Assembly: GCA_963748295.1 (NCBI GenBank)
Contig: CAVVIH010000008.1
Span: forward strand, 124,001-188,000
Length of the DNA stretch: 64,000 bases
Direction of reading: 5' to 3'
Origin: CAVVIH01 sp963748295
GTDB lineage: Bacteria; Acidobacteriota; Vicinamibacteria; Vicinamibacterales; 2-12-FULL-66-21
Shown here: positions 17,738-26,891 of the stretch, piece after piece
Layout: the number at the start of each line of letters is the position of its first letter
Position numbering within the stretch: position 1 is the first letter of the stretch
Translations under genes and position numbers: made by a program
Notes under the pieces: generated by a model
Seen by the model: the letters and a program-made list of their open reading frames with translations, nothing else
Databases searched by the model: none
Told to the model about the DNA's origin: nothing

Positions 17738-19111
17738 ATGCGCTTTCTCCTCGGACTGATCCTGATCCTCGTACTCGCTGCGGGCGGCGCCTGGCTGGTG
17801 GCCGGCCGTATGGCCGCGCCCGGCATCCAGATCACGAAACCTGAAAAGTTCGTCGGCGCCTCGACTGAAGTCGAGGTCGCGGTCGAGTCACCCGACGGCC
17901 AGCTCTCGGATCTGCAGATCGCCTTCGAGCAGAACGACAAGCAGGTTCCGCTGTTCAGCCTCGCGGCCCCGGGCAGCGCCAAAACGAAACAGGACGGACA
18001 GCGCGTCATCGTCACTGCCGTCATCGACAAGCAGACGGTGCCGTCGCTGCAGTCCGGCCCGGCGCGGATCAGCGTCCGCTCCGGACGGAAGGTGCTGTAC
18101 GGGCTGCGCACCAGAGACGCCGCCTTGACGCGTGACGTCCAGGTAAGACTGGAGCGTCCGCGCGTCGCGGTCGTCTCGACGCATCACTACGTGAACCACG
18201 GCGGCGCGGAGATGGTCGTCTACCGCGTCACCCCGGACGACGTGGAGTCGGGCGTCGTGGTGGGGAACCTCGAATATCCAGGCTACCGGGCAGCCGGCGC
18301 CACCGTGGACGGCGTCAACATCGCCGACCCGGCGCTCCGCATCGCCTACTTCGCGCTGCTCTACGACCAGGATCTGAACACGCCGATGCGCGTCTACGCG
18401 CGGGACCCCGCGGGCAACACCGCACGCGCGGATTTCGAGCACCGCGTGTTCCCGAAGCCGTTCAAGAAAAGTCAAATCCCGGTCGATGACAAGTTCCTCG
18501 ATCGCGTGGTGCCGGCAATCCTCGAAGGCACGACCGACATCAAGCCCGAGGGGGACACGCTCGCCAGGTTCCTGGCGATCAACGGCGAGCTGCGGCGGAA
18601 GAACGCCGAGAAGATCGCATCGTTTGCCGCGCAGACCGCGCCGGAGATGCTGTGGCGAGGCGTCGTGTTCCACACGTTCAAGAACAACGCGGTGGAATCC
18701 GCCTTCGCCGACCAGCGCACCTATCTCTACAAGGGCAAAGAGGTCGACAAGCAGGTGCACCTCGGCTTCGACCTGGCCTCGCTCAGCAATGCCCCTGTCC
18801 TCGCAGCGAACCGCGGCAAGGTGCTCTTCGCGGACGAGCTCGGCATCTACGGGAACTGCGTGATCATCGACCACGGCATGGGTATCCAGTCGCTCTACGC
18901 GCACCTGTCGTCGATCGACGTGCAGCCCGGCCAGATGGTCGAGAAGGAACAGACGCTCGGCCGCAGCGGCATGACCGGTCTCGCCGGCGGCGACCATCTG
19001 CACTTCACGATGCTGCTGCACGGCCGCATGGTGAATCCCGTGGAGTGGTGGGACCCCCACTGGATCGAGGACCGCATCCTGCGCAAGCTCAAGGCCGCCG
19101 GGGGGGTGTAG
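17738..19111 (+). CDS. M23-family (LytM) metalloendopeptidase
   Basis: 457 residues, with an N-terminal hydrophobic segment (FLLGLILILVLAAGGAWLVAG) that anchors or exports it. Residues about 30-230 form an extracytoplasmic domain with beta-type repeats. The catalytic LytM domain (about 335-445) shows the zinc ligands H341 and D345 in HLGFD and H422 in GDHLHF, with H420 also catalytic, plus the core segment GNCVIIDHGMGIQSLYAHL. It should cut peptide bridges in peptidoglycan. The next gene starts 7 bases after its stop, suggesting co-transcription with the oxidase-assembly genes. Confidence 0.9.
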   Translation: MRFLLGLILILVLAAGGAWLVAGRMAAPGIQITKPEKFVGASTEVEVAVESPDGQLSDLQIAFEQNDKQVPLFSLAAPGSAKTKQDGQRVIVTAVIDKQTVPSLQSGPARISVRSGRKVLYGLRTRDAALTRDVQVRLERPRVAVVSTHHYVNHGGAEMVVYRVTPDDVESGVVVGNLEYPGYRAAGATVDGVNIADPALRIAYFALLYDQDLNTPMRVYARDPAGNTARADFEHRVFPKPFKKSQIPVDDKFLDRVVPAILEGTTDIKPEGDTLARFLAINGELRRKNAEKIASFAAQTAPEMLWRGVVFHTFKNNAVESAFADQRTYLYKGKEVDKQVHLGFDLASLSNAPVLAANRGKVLFADELGIYGNCVIIDHGMGIQSLYAHLSSIDVQPGQMVEKEQTLGRSGMTGLAGGDHLHFTMLLHGRMVNPVEWWDPHWIEDRILRKLKAAGGV

Positions 19112-19118
19112 TAACGTT

Positions 19119-19901
19119 ATGTCTGTGAAGAGGTTCGGGGCCTTGACGGCACTTCTGACCGGAATGCTCGCGGCGGGCGCCTGCAGCGGCGAGAAGGCGG
19201 CGGCGCCGGTGAATACCCCGCCGCCGGGCGCGGTCCGCGTCGACGAATCCAAGACAGGGACCATCACGGGCAAGATCGCGTTCGAAGGGACGGCGCCGCA
19301 GAACCCGGCCATCGGGGTCGGCTCCGATCCGGTCTGCGCGCGCGAGCATCCAGGCGGTATCACGTTCGAGAACGTCGTCGTCAGCAACGGCGGGCTCGAC
19401 AACGTGTTCGTTTATGTCAAGGACGGCCTGGGCAACTATTATTTCGACACGCCAGGCGCAGCAGTGACGCTCGACCAGCAGGGATGCCGGTACCGCCCGC
19501 ACGTGCTGGGCGTCCGCGCCGGGCAGCCGCTCGAGATCTCGAACAGCGACGAGACGATGCACAACGTGAACGCGATGGGGGCGGCGAATCGCGGCTTCAA
19601 TTTCCCGCAGGCGCTCAAGGGGATGAAGCAGACCAGGACGTTCACCGCCCGCGAGGTGATGGTGACCTTCAAGTGTGACGTCCACCCGTGGATGAACGCC
19701 TACGTCGGGGTGATGGACCATCCATACTTCGCCGTCAGCGCCAACGGGGGCGCGTTCGAGCTGAAGAACGTCCCCGCCGGCACCTACACGGTCGAGGCGT
19801 GGCACGAGAAGCTGGGCACCCAGGCGCAGAGCGTAACGATCGGCGAGAAGGAATCGAAGACCATCAGCTTCACGTTCAAATCGGCGGCCGCGGCAAACTG
19901 A
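19119..19901 (+). CDS. Cupredoxin-type lipoprotein with carboxypeptidase-regulatory-like C-terminus
   Basis: 260 residues. Lipobox LAAGAC puts the lipidated Cys at 22. The central domain looks like a plastocyanin fold with type-1 copper ligands H148 (ETMHNVNAMG), C186, H189 and M192 (KCDVHPWM). The C-terminal ~55 residues (GGAFELKNVPAGTYTVEAWHEKL) resemble a carboxypeptidase regulatory-like beta-sandwich. It lies directly before ctaB and DUF420. A role in copper delivery or electron transfer to a haem-copper oxidase is therefore reasonable, though not proven by sequence. Confidence 0.8.
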   Translation: MSVKRFGALTALLTGMLAAGACSGEKAAAPVNTPPPGAVRVDESKTGTITGKIAFEGTAPQNPAIGVGSDPVCAREHPGGITFENVVVSNGGLDNVFVYVKDGLGNYYFDTPGAAVTLDQQGCRYRPHVLGVRAGQPLEISNSDETMHNVNAMGAANRGFNFPQALKGMKQTRTFTAREVMVTFKCDVHPWMNAYVGVMDHPYFAVSANGGAFELKNVPAGTYTVEAWHEKLGTQAQSVTIGEKESKTISFTFKSAAAAN

Positions 19902-19909
19902 GGCGACAC

Positions 19910-20803
19910 ATGAAATCGAATGCGGACGCGGCAGCGATGCCCGCGGCGCGAACACGGACCAGCGATTACGTTGCGCTCGCCAAACCGCGGCTGAACTTCC
20001 TGGTGGTCGTCTCTGCGCTCGCCGGCTACGCGATGGCGGGCGGCGAGACCAGCGACACGCTGCGTCTCGTCGCGACCGTCGTCGGAACGGCGCTCGTCGC
20101 CGGGGGCGCCTCGGCATTCAATCAGATCATCGAGCGGCAGCCCGATGCGCTGATGCGGCGGACGAGGCTGCGGCCGCTCCCGGACGGCCGGCTTCAGGCG
20201 CCCGAAGCGCTTGCGTTTGCCGCGATCATCTCGCTGCTGGGCGTGCTCACGCTGTGGGCGGGTGCGAACCTGCTGAGCGCGGTCGTCGCACTCGCGACCC
20301 TGCTGATCTACGCAGTCATTTACACGCCGCTCAAACAGCGCACCTCGTTCTCGACCGTGGTCGGCGCGATTCCGGGAGCGCTGCCGCCGGTCATCGGCTG
20401 GGCCGCCGCGCGCGAGTCGCTGTCGCAGGGCGCCTGGGTGCTGTTTGGAATCGTCTTCCTGTGGCAGCTGCCGCACTTCCTCGCGATCGCCTGGATGTAT
20501 CGCGAGGATTACGCGCGCGCGGGGTTCCCGATGCTGCCGGTCATCGAGCCGGACGGCCGCAGCACCGCGCGCCAGGCGGTCATCTACACGGCGGCGCTGT
20601 TCCCCCTGAGCCTCGCGCCGACGCTGATCGGAATGTCGGGCGCCCTCTACTTCATGGGCGCGCTCGTGCTGACGCTGGCCTTCCTGGCGATCGCCGTGAA
20701 GTTCGGGACGACGCGGAAGGTGGCGGACGCGAGACGCCTGTTCTTCGCGTCGATCATCTACCTGCCGCTCATCTGGATCCTGATGATCGCCGACCGCGTC
20801 TGA
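19910..20803 (+). CDS. ctaB: Protoheme IX farnesyltransferase
   Basis: 297 residues. The enzyme transfers a farnesyl group to haem b to make haem O, the first step to haem A/O for terminal oxidases. The UbiA-superfamily signature N-x3-D-x3-RT-x2-RPLPxGR is seen as NQIIERQPDALMRRTRLRP, then LPDGRL. The second loop motif is YTPLKQRTSFSTVVGAIPGA. About eight transmembrane helices. It starts 8 bases after the cupredoxin gene, and DUF420 begins 1 base after its stop, so the three genes form one operon. Confidence 0.94.
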   Translation: MKSNADAAAMPAARTRTSDYVALAKPRLNFLVVVSALAGYAMAGGETSDTLRLVATVVGTALVAGGASAFNQIIERQPDALMRRTRLRPLPDGRLQAPEALAFAAIISLLGVLTLWAGANLLSAVVALATLLIYAVIYTPLKQRTSFSTVVGAIPGALPPVIGWAAARESLSQGAWVLFGIVFLWQLPHFLAIAWMYREDYARAGFPMLPVIEPDGRSTARQAVIYTAALFPLSLAPTLIGMSGALYFMGALVLTLAFLAIAVKFGTTRKVADARRLFFASIIYLPLIWILMIADRV

Positions 20804-20804
20804 G

Positions 20805-21218
20805 ATGTCCGTCGCCGATCTACCGGCACTGAACGCCACCCTCAACGCCATCGCGGCGGTCCTGCTCGTCACCGGCTACGTCCTGATACGCCGCGGACGC
20901 ATCCGGCAGCATCGGCGCGTGATGCTGGCGGCGTTCACGACCTCCGCGCTGTTCCTGGTGTCCTACGTCACCTACCACGCCAACGCCGGATCACGGCCGT
21001 TCGCCGGACAGGGACCGATCCGGATCGTGTACTTCGGCATCCTGATCAGCCACGTGATCCTCGCCGCCGCCATTCTGCCGCTGGCGCTGATCACGTTGAC
21101 GCACGGCCTGCGCGAGCGCTTCGACCGGCACGTGCCGATCGCGCGGTGGACGCTGCCGATCTGGCTGTATGTGTCGGTGACGGGCGTGGTGGTTTATTGG
21201 ATGCTGTATCAGCTGTGA
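20805..21218 (+). CDS. DUF420 membrane protein (CtaM-like)
   Basis: 137 residues, four transmembrane helices, with family features: GRIRQHRRVMLAAFTTSALFLVSYVTYH, then H-V-I-L-A and RHVPIARWTLPIWLYVSVTGVVVY. DUF420/CtaM proteins are needed for haem-copper oxidase maturation in Firmicutes. The direct adjacency to ctaB supports the same role here. Confidence 0.85.
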   Translation: MSVADLPALNATLNAIAAVLLVTGYVLIRRGRIRQHRRVMLAAFTTSALFLVSYVTYHANAGSRPFAGQGPIRIVYFGILISHVILAAAILPLALITLTHGLRERFDRHVPIARWTLPIWLYVSVTGVVVYWMLYQL

Positions 21219-21236
21219 GCTGATAGCTGATAGCTA
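21211..21236. repeat. GCTGATA word between convergent genes
   Basis: AGCTGATAGCTGATAGCTA at the 3' end of the DUF420 gene and in the short gap before the convergent GGDEF gene. It is the same word as at 2707-2757. Confidence 0.7.
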
Positions 21237-21239
21237 TTT

Positions 21240-22535
21240 TTAGTCCGCAATGGACGCGTAGCGTCCAGCGTCTCTTTTGTTCTCGTACATCCTCTCGTCG
21301 GCCACCTTGACGAGATCCATGACGTTGTCATGGCCGGCGCGCACTTCGGCGCAGCCGATGCTGAGGCCGACGCCGGCGGGCAGCGATGCGGTCTCCGGCG
21401 AGTTCGCGAAATCGCGCTGCAGCGCGGCGCCCCGCCGCCGTGCTTCGTGCTCGTTGCACGACAGCAGGATGAGGAACTCGTCGCCGCCCCAGCGGAACAC
21501 GTAGTCCGCCTCGCGGATGTTGGCGAGCAGGAAGGACGCGACCTGGCGCAGCACGTCGTCACCCGCTTCGTGGCCGAGCTGATCGTTGACCGCCTTGAAG
21601 CGATCGATGTCCACGAACAGGAGCGACAGCGGAATCCCGTGGCGGCGGTGCCGCTGCAGCTCGCGGCCGATGATCTCGTCGAAGAAGCGGCGGTTGCGGC
21701 AGCCGGTGAGCGGATCGGTGATCACCATGCGCCGCAGCTTGCCCTGCGCGGTCTCGAGCCGGCGGTTGGTGCGGCGCAGCTCGAACGTCATGTCCTCGAA
21801 CGTCATGAGCTGCATGCCGAGCGCGCTGACGAGATACGGGATCATCATGAAGAGGAGCGTCGAGGTGGCGGCCGGCGCATCCGGCGACGGAATCACGAGC
21901 ACGATCCACACGTGCGAGGCGGCGATCAGGATCAGCGAGCCGCCGACGATCGCGGCGCCGAGCATGCGCGCGTGCCGCAGCAGCATCAGGTAGGCGGCGC
22001 CGGCGGCGGCGATCGCGCCGCCCATCATCACGTGGCCGGGCGCGAACACCGCCTCGGGGCCGAGCGCGAGCGGCGACAGCGTGAACCACAGGAACAACGG
22101 CACCAGCACGTAGGTGTAGTTGCTGCCGATTCGCGGCCGTGCCGGGTAGGCATCGCCGCTGAGCACGAACATCAGCGCGCTGAGGATGCCGAGGAACTGC
22201 GAGATGCCGTAGGCGAAGTGGCTCGTTTGCAGCACCAGGTACTGGCGCGCCGCGACGAACATCGACGCCGCGAGCACGGCCCAGCCGAGCACCCAGAAAA
22301 GGATGTACAGACGCCGGCGGTAGAAAAAGAGAAGCAGCAGCACCCCGGTGACGACAAGGGCGCCCGCGCCGGCGAGTGTATGCGGATCCAGGTTGGTCGG
22401 ATTGGGCGCGATGCCGGCTCCGGTAACCTGTGCCCCCCCCACCGGCGCCGAAGCAAACGGCGCGGCCGAAGCTACCGCAACGACGATCACGGCAGCCAGG
22501 ACCAGCAGCCAGGCATGACCCGGCACTCGATCCAT
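21240..22535 (-). CDS. Membrane diguanylate cyclase (GGDEF)
   Basis: 431 residues. About seven transmembrane helices (residues 8-245) form a 7TM-type sensory region. A short coiled segment (FELRRTNRRLETAQGKLRRM) leads to a C-terminal GGDEF domain (about 265-425). The catalytic GGDEF motif is exact (FRWGGDEFL), and the allosteric I-site RxxD (READ) lies five residues before it, so the enzyme should make c-di-GMP with product inhibition. The domain starts with the usual DPLTGCRNRRFFDE. No EAL domain. The stimulus is unknown. Confidence 0.93.
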   Translation of the reverse strand: MDRVPGHAWLLVLAAVIVVAVASAAPFASAPVGGAQVTGAGIAPNPTNLDPHTLAGAGALVVTGVLLLLFFYRRRLYILFWVLGWAVLAASMFVAARQYLVLQTSHFAYGISQFLGILSALMFVLSGDAYPARPRIGSNYTYVLVPLFLWFTLSPLALGPEAVFAPGHVMMGGAIAAAGAAYLMLLRHARMLGAAIVGGSLILIAASHVWIVLVIPSPDAPAATSTLLFMMIPYLVSALGMQLMTFEDMTFELRRTNRRLETAQGKLRRMVITDPLTGCRNRRFFDEIIGRELQRHRRHGIPLSLLFVDIDRFKAVNDQLGHEAGDDVLRQVASFLLANIREADYVFRWGGDEFLILLSCNEHEARRRGAALQRDFANSPETASLPAGVGLSIGCAEVRAGHDNVMDLVKVADERMYENKRDAGRYASIAD

Positions 22536-22622
22536 GTGGAAATTGTCTGGCGGGGAGCCATAACAATCTTACCATCGCGGCGGCCCGCCGCGACGGCAAC
22601 AATGCAGGGGTGAATTGCCCTA

Positions 22623-25058
22623 TTAACGATAGAGCAGATAGCGGTTACGCAGCAGACGCCAGCGGCTCTCGCCGACCGCCCACGACGCGGCAATCGCGGA
22701 TGGATCGTGGCCCGCTCGGATGCGGGTAATCCCTTCCCTTGCGCCGTACAGTCGCTCCGACGCTTCGAGCTCGAAACGCGATCCATACATCTTGGTCAGC
22801 ATCGAGGCAATCTCGACGCCCACCCGTACGGGCCGCGCCGCCCCGCGGTCGGTGACGACCATGAACACGCCCTGACACTCCTCGCCGGCGTACTTGCTCG
22901 CCGTCGGCGTGAAGCGGACCGGATAGAAGCGGACGCCTGGCACCAGCCGGTTATTGAGCGCTTCCGCAAGGGCCACGCCGTCGATCCAGGGCGCGCCGAT
23001 CTGCTCGAAAGGCGTGTCGGTGCCGCGGCCGACCGAAATGTTCGAATACTCGAACGCGCCGATGCCGGGGTAGAGCGTCGCCTGCAGCAGGTTGCGCATG
23101 TTCGGCGACGGATTGATCCACGGCAGCCCCGTGTTGTCGAACCAGTCGTCGCGCCGCCAGTTCCGCATCTGCACCACGGTGAGGTTCGCGCCGATCTTGT
23201 TCTCGCCGTTGAACAGCATCGCGAGCTCGCCGAGCGTCATGCCGTGCCGGATGGGCATCGACATGTAGCCGATGAAGCCGAGCAGCGGCGCGTCGAGCAT
23301 CGGGCCTTCGATCTGGAAACCGTTGACAGGGTTGGGGCGATCGAGCACGACGACGCCGATGTTGCGCTTCGCCGCCTCCTCCATCACGTACGCCATCGTC
23401 GTCATGTAGGTGTAAAAGCGGACGCCGATGTCCTGCAGATCGATCACGATCGTGTCGATCCCTTCGAGCATGGCGGCGGTCGGCCGGCGGCTCTCTCCGT
23501 ACAGCGAATGGATCGGCAGCTTGGTGCGCTCGTCGACCTCCGTCGGCACCTTCGCATCCAGGATCCCGCGAATGCCGTGTTCCGGACTGAAGAGCGACAC
23601 GAGCTTGACGTCGCGTGCGCCGTAGATCAGGTCGATCGTCGTCGCGCCATCTCTGGCCCGGCCCGTGTGGTTCGTGACCAGGCCGACGCGCTTGCCGCGG
23701 AGCGGCGCGAAGCCTTCCGCGCGCAGCACGTCGATGCCGCTGAGCACGGGCGTCGATGGACGGGCGGGCAGCGTGCCTGACGGGCCGAAGTCGCGGCCCG
23801 TCCACTGCCGCTCGGCGCCGTCCGCCGGCGCCGACGTCAGCGCGGACGCCGCGACCGTCGCGACCCGCGCGCGCAGCGGGGTCACGTCCCCCTTGCCGTC
23901 CGGGTGCACGCGGTTCGAGAGGAAGACGACGAACAGGCCGGTCGCCGGATCGATCCACAGCGACGTTCCGGTGAAACCGGTGTGGCCGAAGGATCCAATC
24001 GGCAGCAGCTCGCCGCGATTCGCGGAGAACGACGAGTCGATGTCCCAGCCGAAGCCGCGCACGTTGCGCTCCGAACCGGGCGTCGCCGGCGTCGTCATCT
24101 TCAGCGTGCCCAGCGGCGACAGAATCCGCTGGCCTCGAAACGCGCCGCCGCCAAGCAGCGTCCGCACGAACACGCTGAGATCGGCCGCGGTGCCGAAAAG
24201 TCCCGCGTGCCCGGCCACGCCGCCCATGCGCCGCGCAGTCGGATCGTGAACGACGCCGCGAAGCATTTTCATGTCTGGACCTTCACACGGCCAGCCATAT
24301 GGCGTGCAGCTCTCGGTGGGAGCAATTCTCGACTGCAGCGAGGCCGGGGGCAGGAACATCGTGTCGGCCATCTTGAGCGGCCCGAAGATCCGGTCTCTTG
24401 CAAACCGATCGAGCGGCTTGCCGCTGACCCGATGCACGATCTCGCCGAGCAGGAAAAAGTTGATGTCGCTGTAGACGAACCGCTCACCGGGCGGCGCGGT
24501 TGGCACCTCCTCGATCGCGAGCTTGATCGCCGCGTCGTAGCCGGTCCAGTCGTCCGCGAGGTCGACGTCCGGCCTGAGGCCGGATACGTGCGTGAGCAGA
24601 TGGCGAACGGTGATGTCGCCCTTGCCGTAGCGCTCGAAGCCCGGGATATAGACCGAGACGCGGTCGCTCAGCCTGATCCGCCCGTCCTCCACCAGCATCA
24701 TCACGCTGGTCGTGGTCGCCACCACCTTCGTCAGAGACGCGAGGTCGAAGATGGTGTCGAGCGTCATCGGTTCGACATCCGGCACCAGCGCGCGGTTACC
24801 GAACGCCTTCTGGTACAGCACGCGATCGCGATGGCCGACCAGGACCACCGCGCCGGGCAGCTTCTTTTCGGCGATTGCCTCGGCGACCAGCGGCTCGATC
24901 TCCTCGAGCCGTTTGATATCGATGGCTGCGCGCGAGGGTGATGCTGATGTCGAGGTCTGTGGCGCAACAGGCCGGCCGGCGCTCTGGCGTGGACGTTCGA
25001 CCTGTCCTGCCTGGAGGGACAGCACGCCCGTCAGGACGGCAACGGCAATCTTGATCAT
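22623..25058 (-). CDS. Fused AmiE-like serine hydrolase and NamZ-like (DUF1343) exo-muramidase
   Basis: 811 residues with an N-terminal signal sequence (IAVAVLTGVLSLQAG). Residues about 45-405 form a class-C beta-lactamase-type hydrolase with SxxK at S108-K111 (ASLTK), the YxN-like motif Y196-S-D and HTG at 359-361. Residues about 438-811 are DUF1343, the family of the B. subtilis exo-N-acetylmuramidase NamZ (YbbC), with NHTGRARDG, SPEHGIRG, DLQDIGVRFYTY and RPNPVNG. In Bacillus, amiE (a beta-lactamase-fold amidase) and namZ are neighbouring genes of MurNAc recycling; here both are one polypeptide. Peptide removal and MurNAc release outside the cytoplasm is an inference from that homology. 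Confidence 0.88.
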   Translation of the reverse strand: MIKIAVAVLTGVLSLQAGQVERPRQSAGRPVAPQTSTSASPSRAAIDIKRLEEIEPLVAEAIAEKKLPGAVVLVGHRDRVLYQKAFGNRALVPDVEPMTLDTIFDLASLTKVVATTTSVMMLVEDGRIRLSDRVSVYIPGFERYGKGDITVRHLLTHVSGLRPDVDLADDWTGYDAAIKLAIEEVPTAPPGERFVYSDINFFLLGEIVHRVSGKPLDRFARDRIFGPLKMADTMFLPPASLQSRIAPTESCTPYGWPCEGPDMKMLRGVVHDPTARRMGGVAGHAGLFGTAADLSVFVRTLLGGGAFRGQRILSPLGTLKMTTPATPGSERNVRGFGWDIDSSFSANRGELLPIGSFGHTGFTGTSLWIDPATGLFVVFLSNRVHPDGKGDVTPLRARVATVAASALTSAPADGAERQWTGRDFGPSGTLPARPSTPVLSGIDVLRAEGFAPLRGKRVGLVTNHTGRARDGATTIDLIYGARDVKLVSLFSPEHGIRGILDAKVPTEVDERTKLPIHSLYGESRRPTAAMLEGIDTIVIDLQDIGVRFYTYMTTMAYVMEEAAKRNIGVVVLDRPNPVNGFQIEGPMLDAPLLGFIGYMSMPIRHGMTLGELAMLFNGENKIGANLTVVQMRNWRRDDWFDNTGLPWINPSPNMRNLLQATLYPGIGAFEYSNISVGRGTDTPFEQIGAPWIDGVALAEALNNRLVPGVRFYPVRFTPTASKYAGEECQGVFMVVTDRGAARPVRVGVEIASMLTKMYGSRFELEASERLYGAREGITRIRAGHDPSAIAASWAVGESRWRLLRNRYLLYR

Positions 25059-25067
25059 TCTCGGTTC

Positions 25068-26883
25068 TTAACGAAGCGTGGTGATGGCCTGCATCCGGCC
25101 GTCGGTCGCCTGACGGAAGAACGTCTCCCACTCGCGGCGAATCCGGTCGACCTTCTCCACTTGAGTGTTGTCCACGGAACGGCCGGCGCTCACGACGAAG
25201 AGGAACGCCTGCCGGTGAACGCGCGCCGATTCGGCGGCCGAAGGCACGCGCGCGCCGTGGACGGCGATGACGTCGGACATCAGGACGTCGCGCCGCGTGC
25301 CGTTGAACGTGACGCCGACGCGCGGCGCATCCTCGGCCGTCCTCGGCGGAACCACGTTCACCGGGTTCTCGACATAGAAGAACGGCGGCACGTCATTGGG
25401 ACCAACCAGGCCCATCGCGTATTGATCGAGCAGGCTGTAGCGCTGCACGGAGGCGACGGTCCGGTACCGATCCGCCGCCGAGATCCTCGATGTCGTTCCC
25501 CTCCATCACCGAGGCGTCGGAATCGAAGAAGAAACTCCAGTGCGCCGCGCCGCGCCCGAGCAGATGCTCCGAGCGGTTGGCGGTGTGGTCCCGGAAACTG
25601 AAGAACGCCAGCCAGCGATGTCCGACTTCCTGCCCGAGCACGCTCACCGTGCTGTTCTCGCCGAGGAAGCGCTGCTGCGGATTCTCCGGATACTTGCCGA
25701 TGAAATCCATGACCGCGAAGCTTCGCAGCCGTCCGGCGCTGCCGAAGTCGCGCGATGCGTCGTAGGTGTCGATGCCCAGACCGCGTATCTCGTTCGCCAC
25801 CGTCGTCTCGTATGCGAACGCATCCGTGATGAGCGGCGCGTCGGTCCAGATGATCAGCTGATCGTAGTTGTCGGGATGCGACGCGTAGAACTTCCTGGCG
25901 ATCTGGACCGTGTCCATCTCGCCGCGCTCGGCAAACCGCTCCCCGACCGCCCCGCCTCCGCCAGAGGTGGGCCCCGCATCGCTCAGGTTCACCGGCGTGA
26001 AGAACCCGGTGTGCCCGGGCGAGATGCCGACGATCCCGTCGAGCAGCGAGATTGCGTCGCTGAACTTCATCTCGACGTTGCCGTTCGGCAGCAGCGTGAG
26101 CTGCGCCGTCGTTGCACGCACGGAGTCGAAGCCGCGCACGCCGCACCAGGTGACCGTGTAGGCGTCGACCGCCGCATTGGTGAAGACGCGACCGCCGGTA
26201 GACGGATCGAGATCCGCGAAGAACGGCGCGACCCGCGGCGGACCGGTCAGCAGCCGCGCAACGTTGCGCTCGGTGCTCGCGTGGTCCGGCTCCTCGAACG
26301 TGACGTTGCCGTCCGAGTTGACGAAAGCTGTGGTCTGTGTCTGGCCGAAGAAGGAGAACCCGAACGGCACGTCGACTTGCACGCTGTCGTCGTCGGTCAG
26401 CGTCAAGCGCGTGCCGAGATTGGTGCGGAAGGCGCCGTCAATCCGCGTGACGTCATAGCCGCCGGCGCCGTTGCGGGTGAAGCGCAACCCCTGGCTGCGG
26501 ATATCCACCGCGTTCGGCGGCGCGATCAGATCGCCTTCGTCCTGGAGGACGGCGATCTCGCCGATGTCGACCGGGTTGCGTCCGCCGGGCCCAACTGCCA
26601 GATCGCGGGCGCGGCCCGCGCGCTGCCGGTGCGTCCACAACGCGTCGAGCACGCGCCAGCGCGGATCGCGATCGATGACCTCGGTCTTGAGCCGGAACGT
26701 GTCCGCGGTGGATTCGCCCGGCGCGGAGACTGCCTCGCTTTCAACCGCCGCCGTCAAGCAGGGATTGCCGCTCTGTCCCGGACCGGGAGAGGGCGACGGG
26801 GAACCCCCGTTCGACCCTCCACAGGCGGCCAGCATCCACGCGGCGGACAGGACCAGCAGCAGAACGCGTGGACGACGCAGCAT
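25068..26883 (-). CDS. Large lipoprotein with metallopeptidase-like motif (frameshifted)
   Basis: About 605 residues after joining two frames at a break near 25460. Lipobox WMLAACGG near residue 21, then a Ser/Pro/Gly spacer. The middle holds a beta-rich section (VPFGFSFFGQTQTTAFVNSDGNVTFEE) resembling a nidogen-like fold. Further on, VLGQEVGHRWLAFFSF recalls a gluzincin helix in which the first His of HExxH is Gln. The C-terminal frame carries YSLLDQYAMGLVGPNDVPPFF, which often accompanies such domains. Either a divergent protease or an inactive binding protein is possible. It ends 9 bases upstream of the muropeptide-hydrolase gene on the same strand. Confidence 0.7.
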
Positions 26884-26891
26884 TCGTGGGC

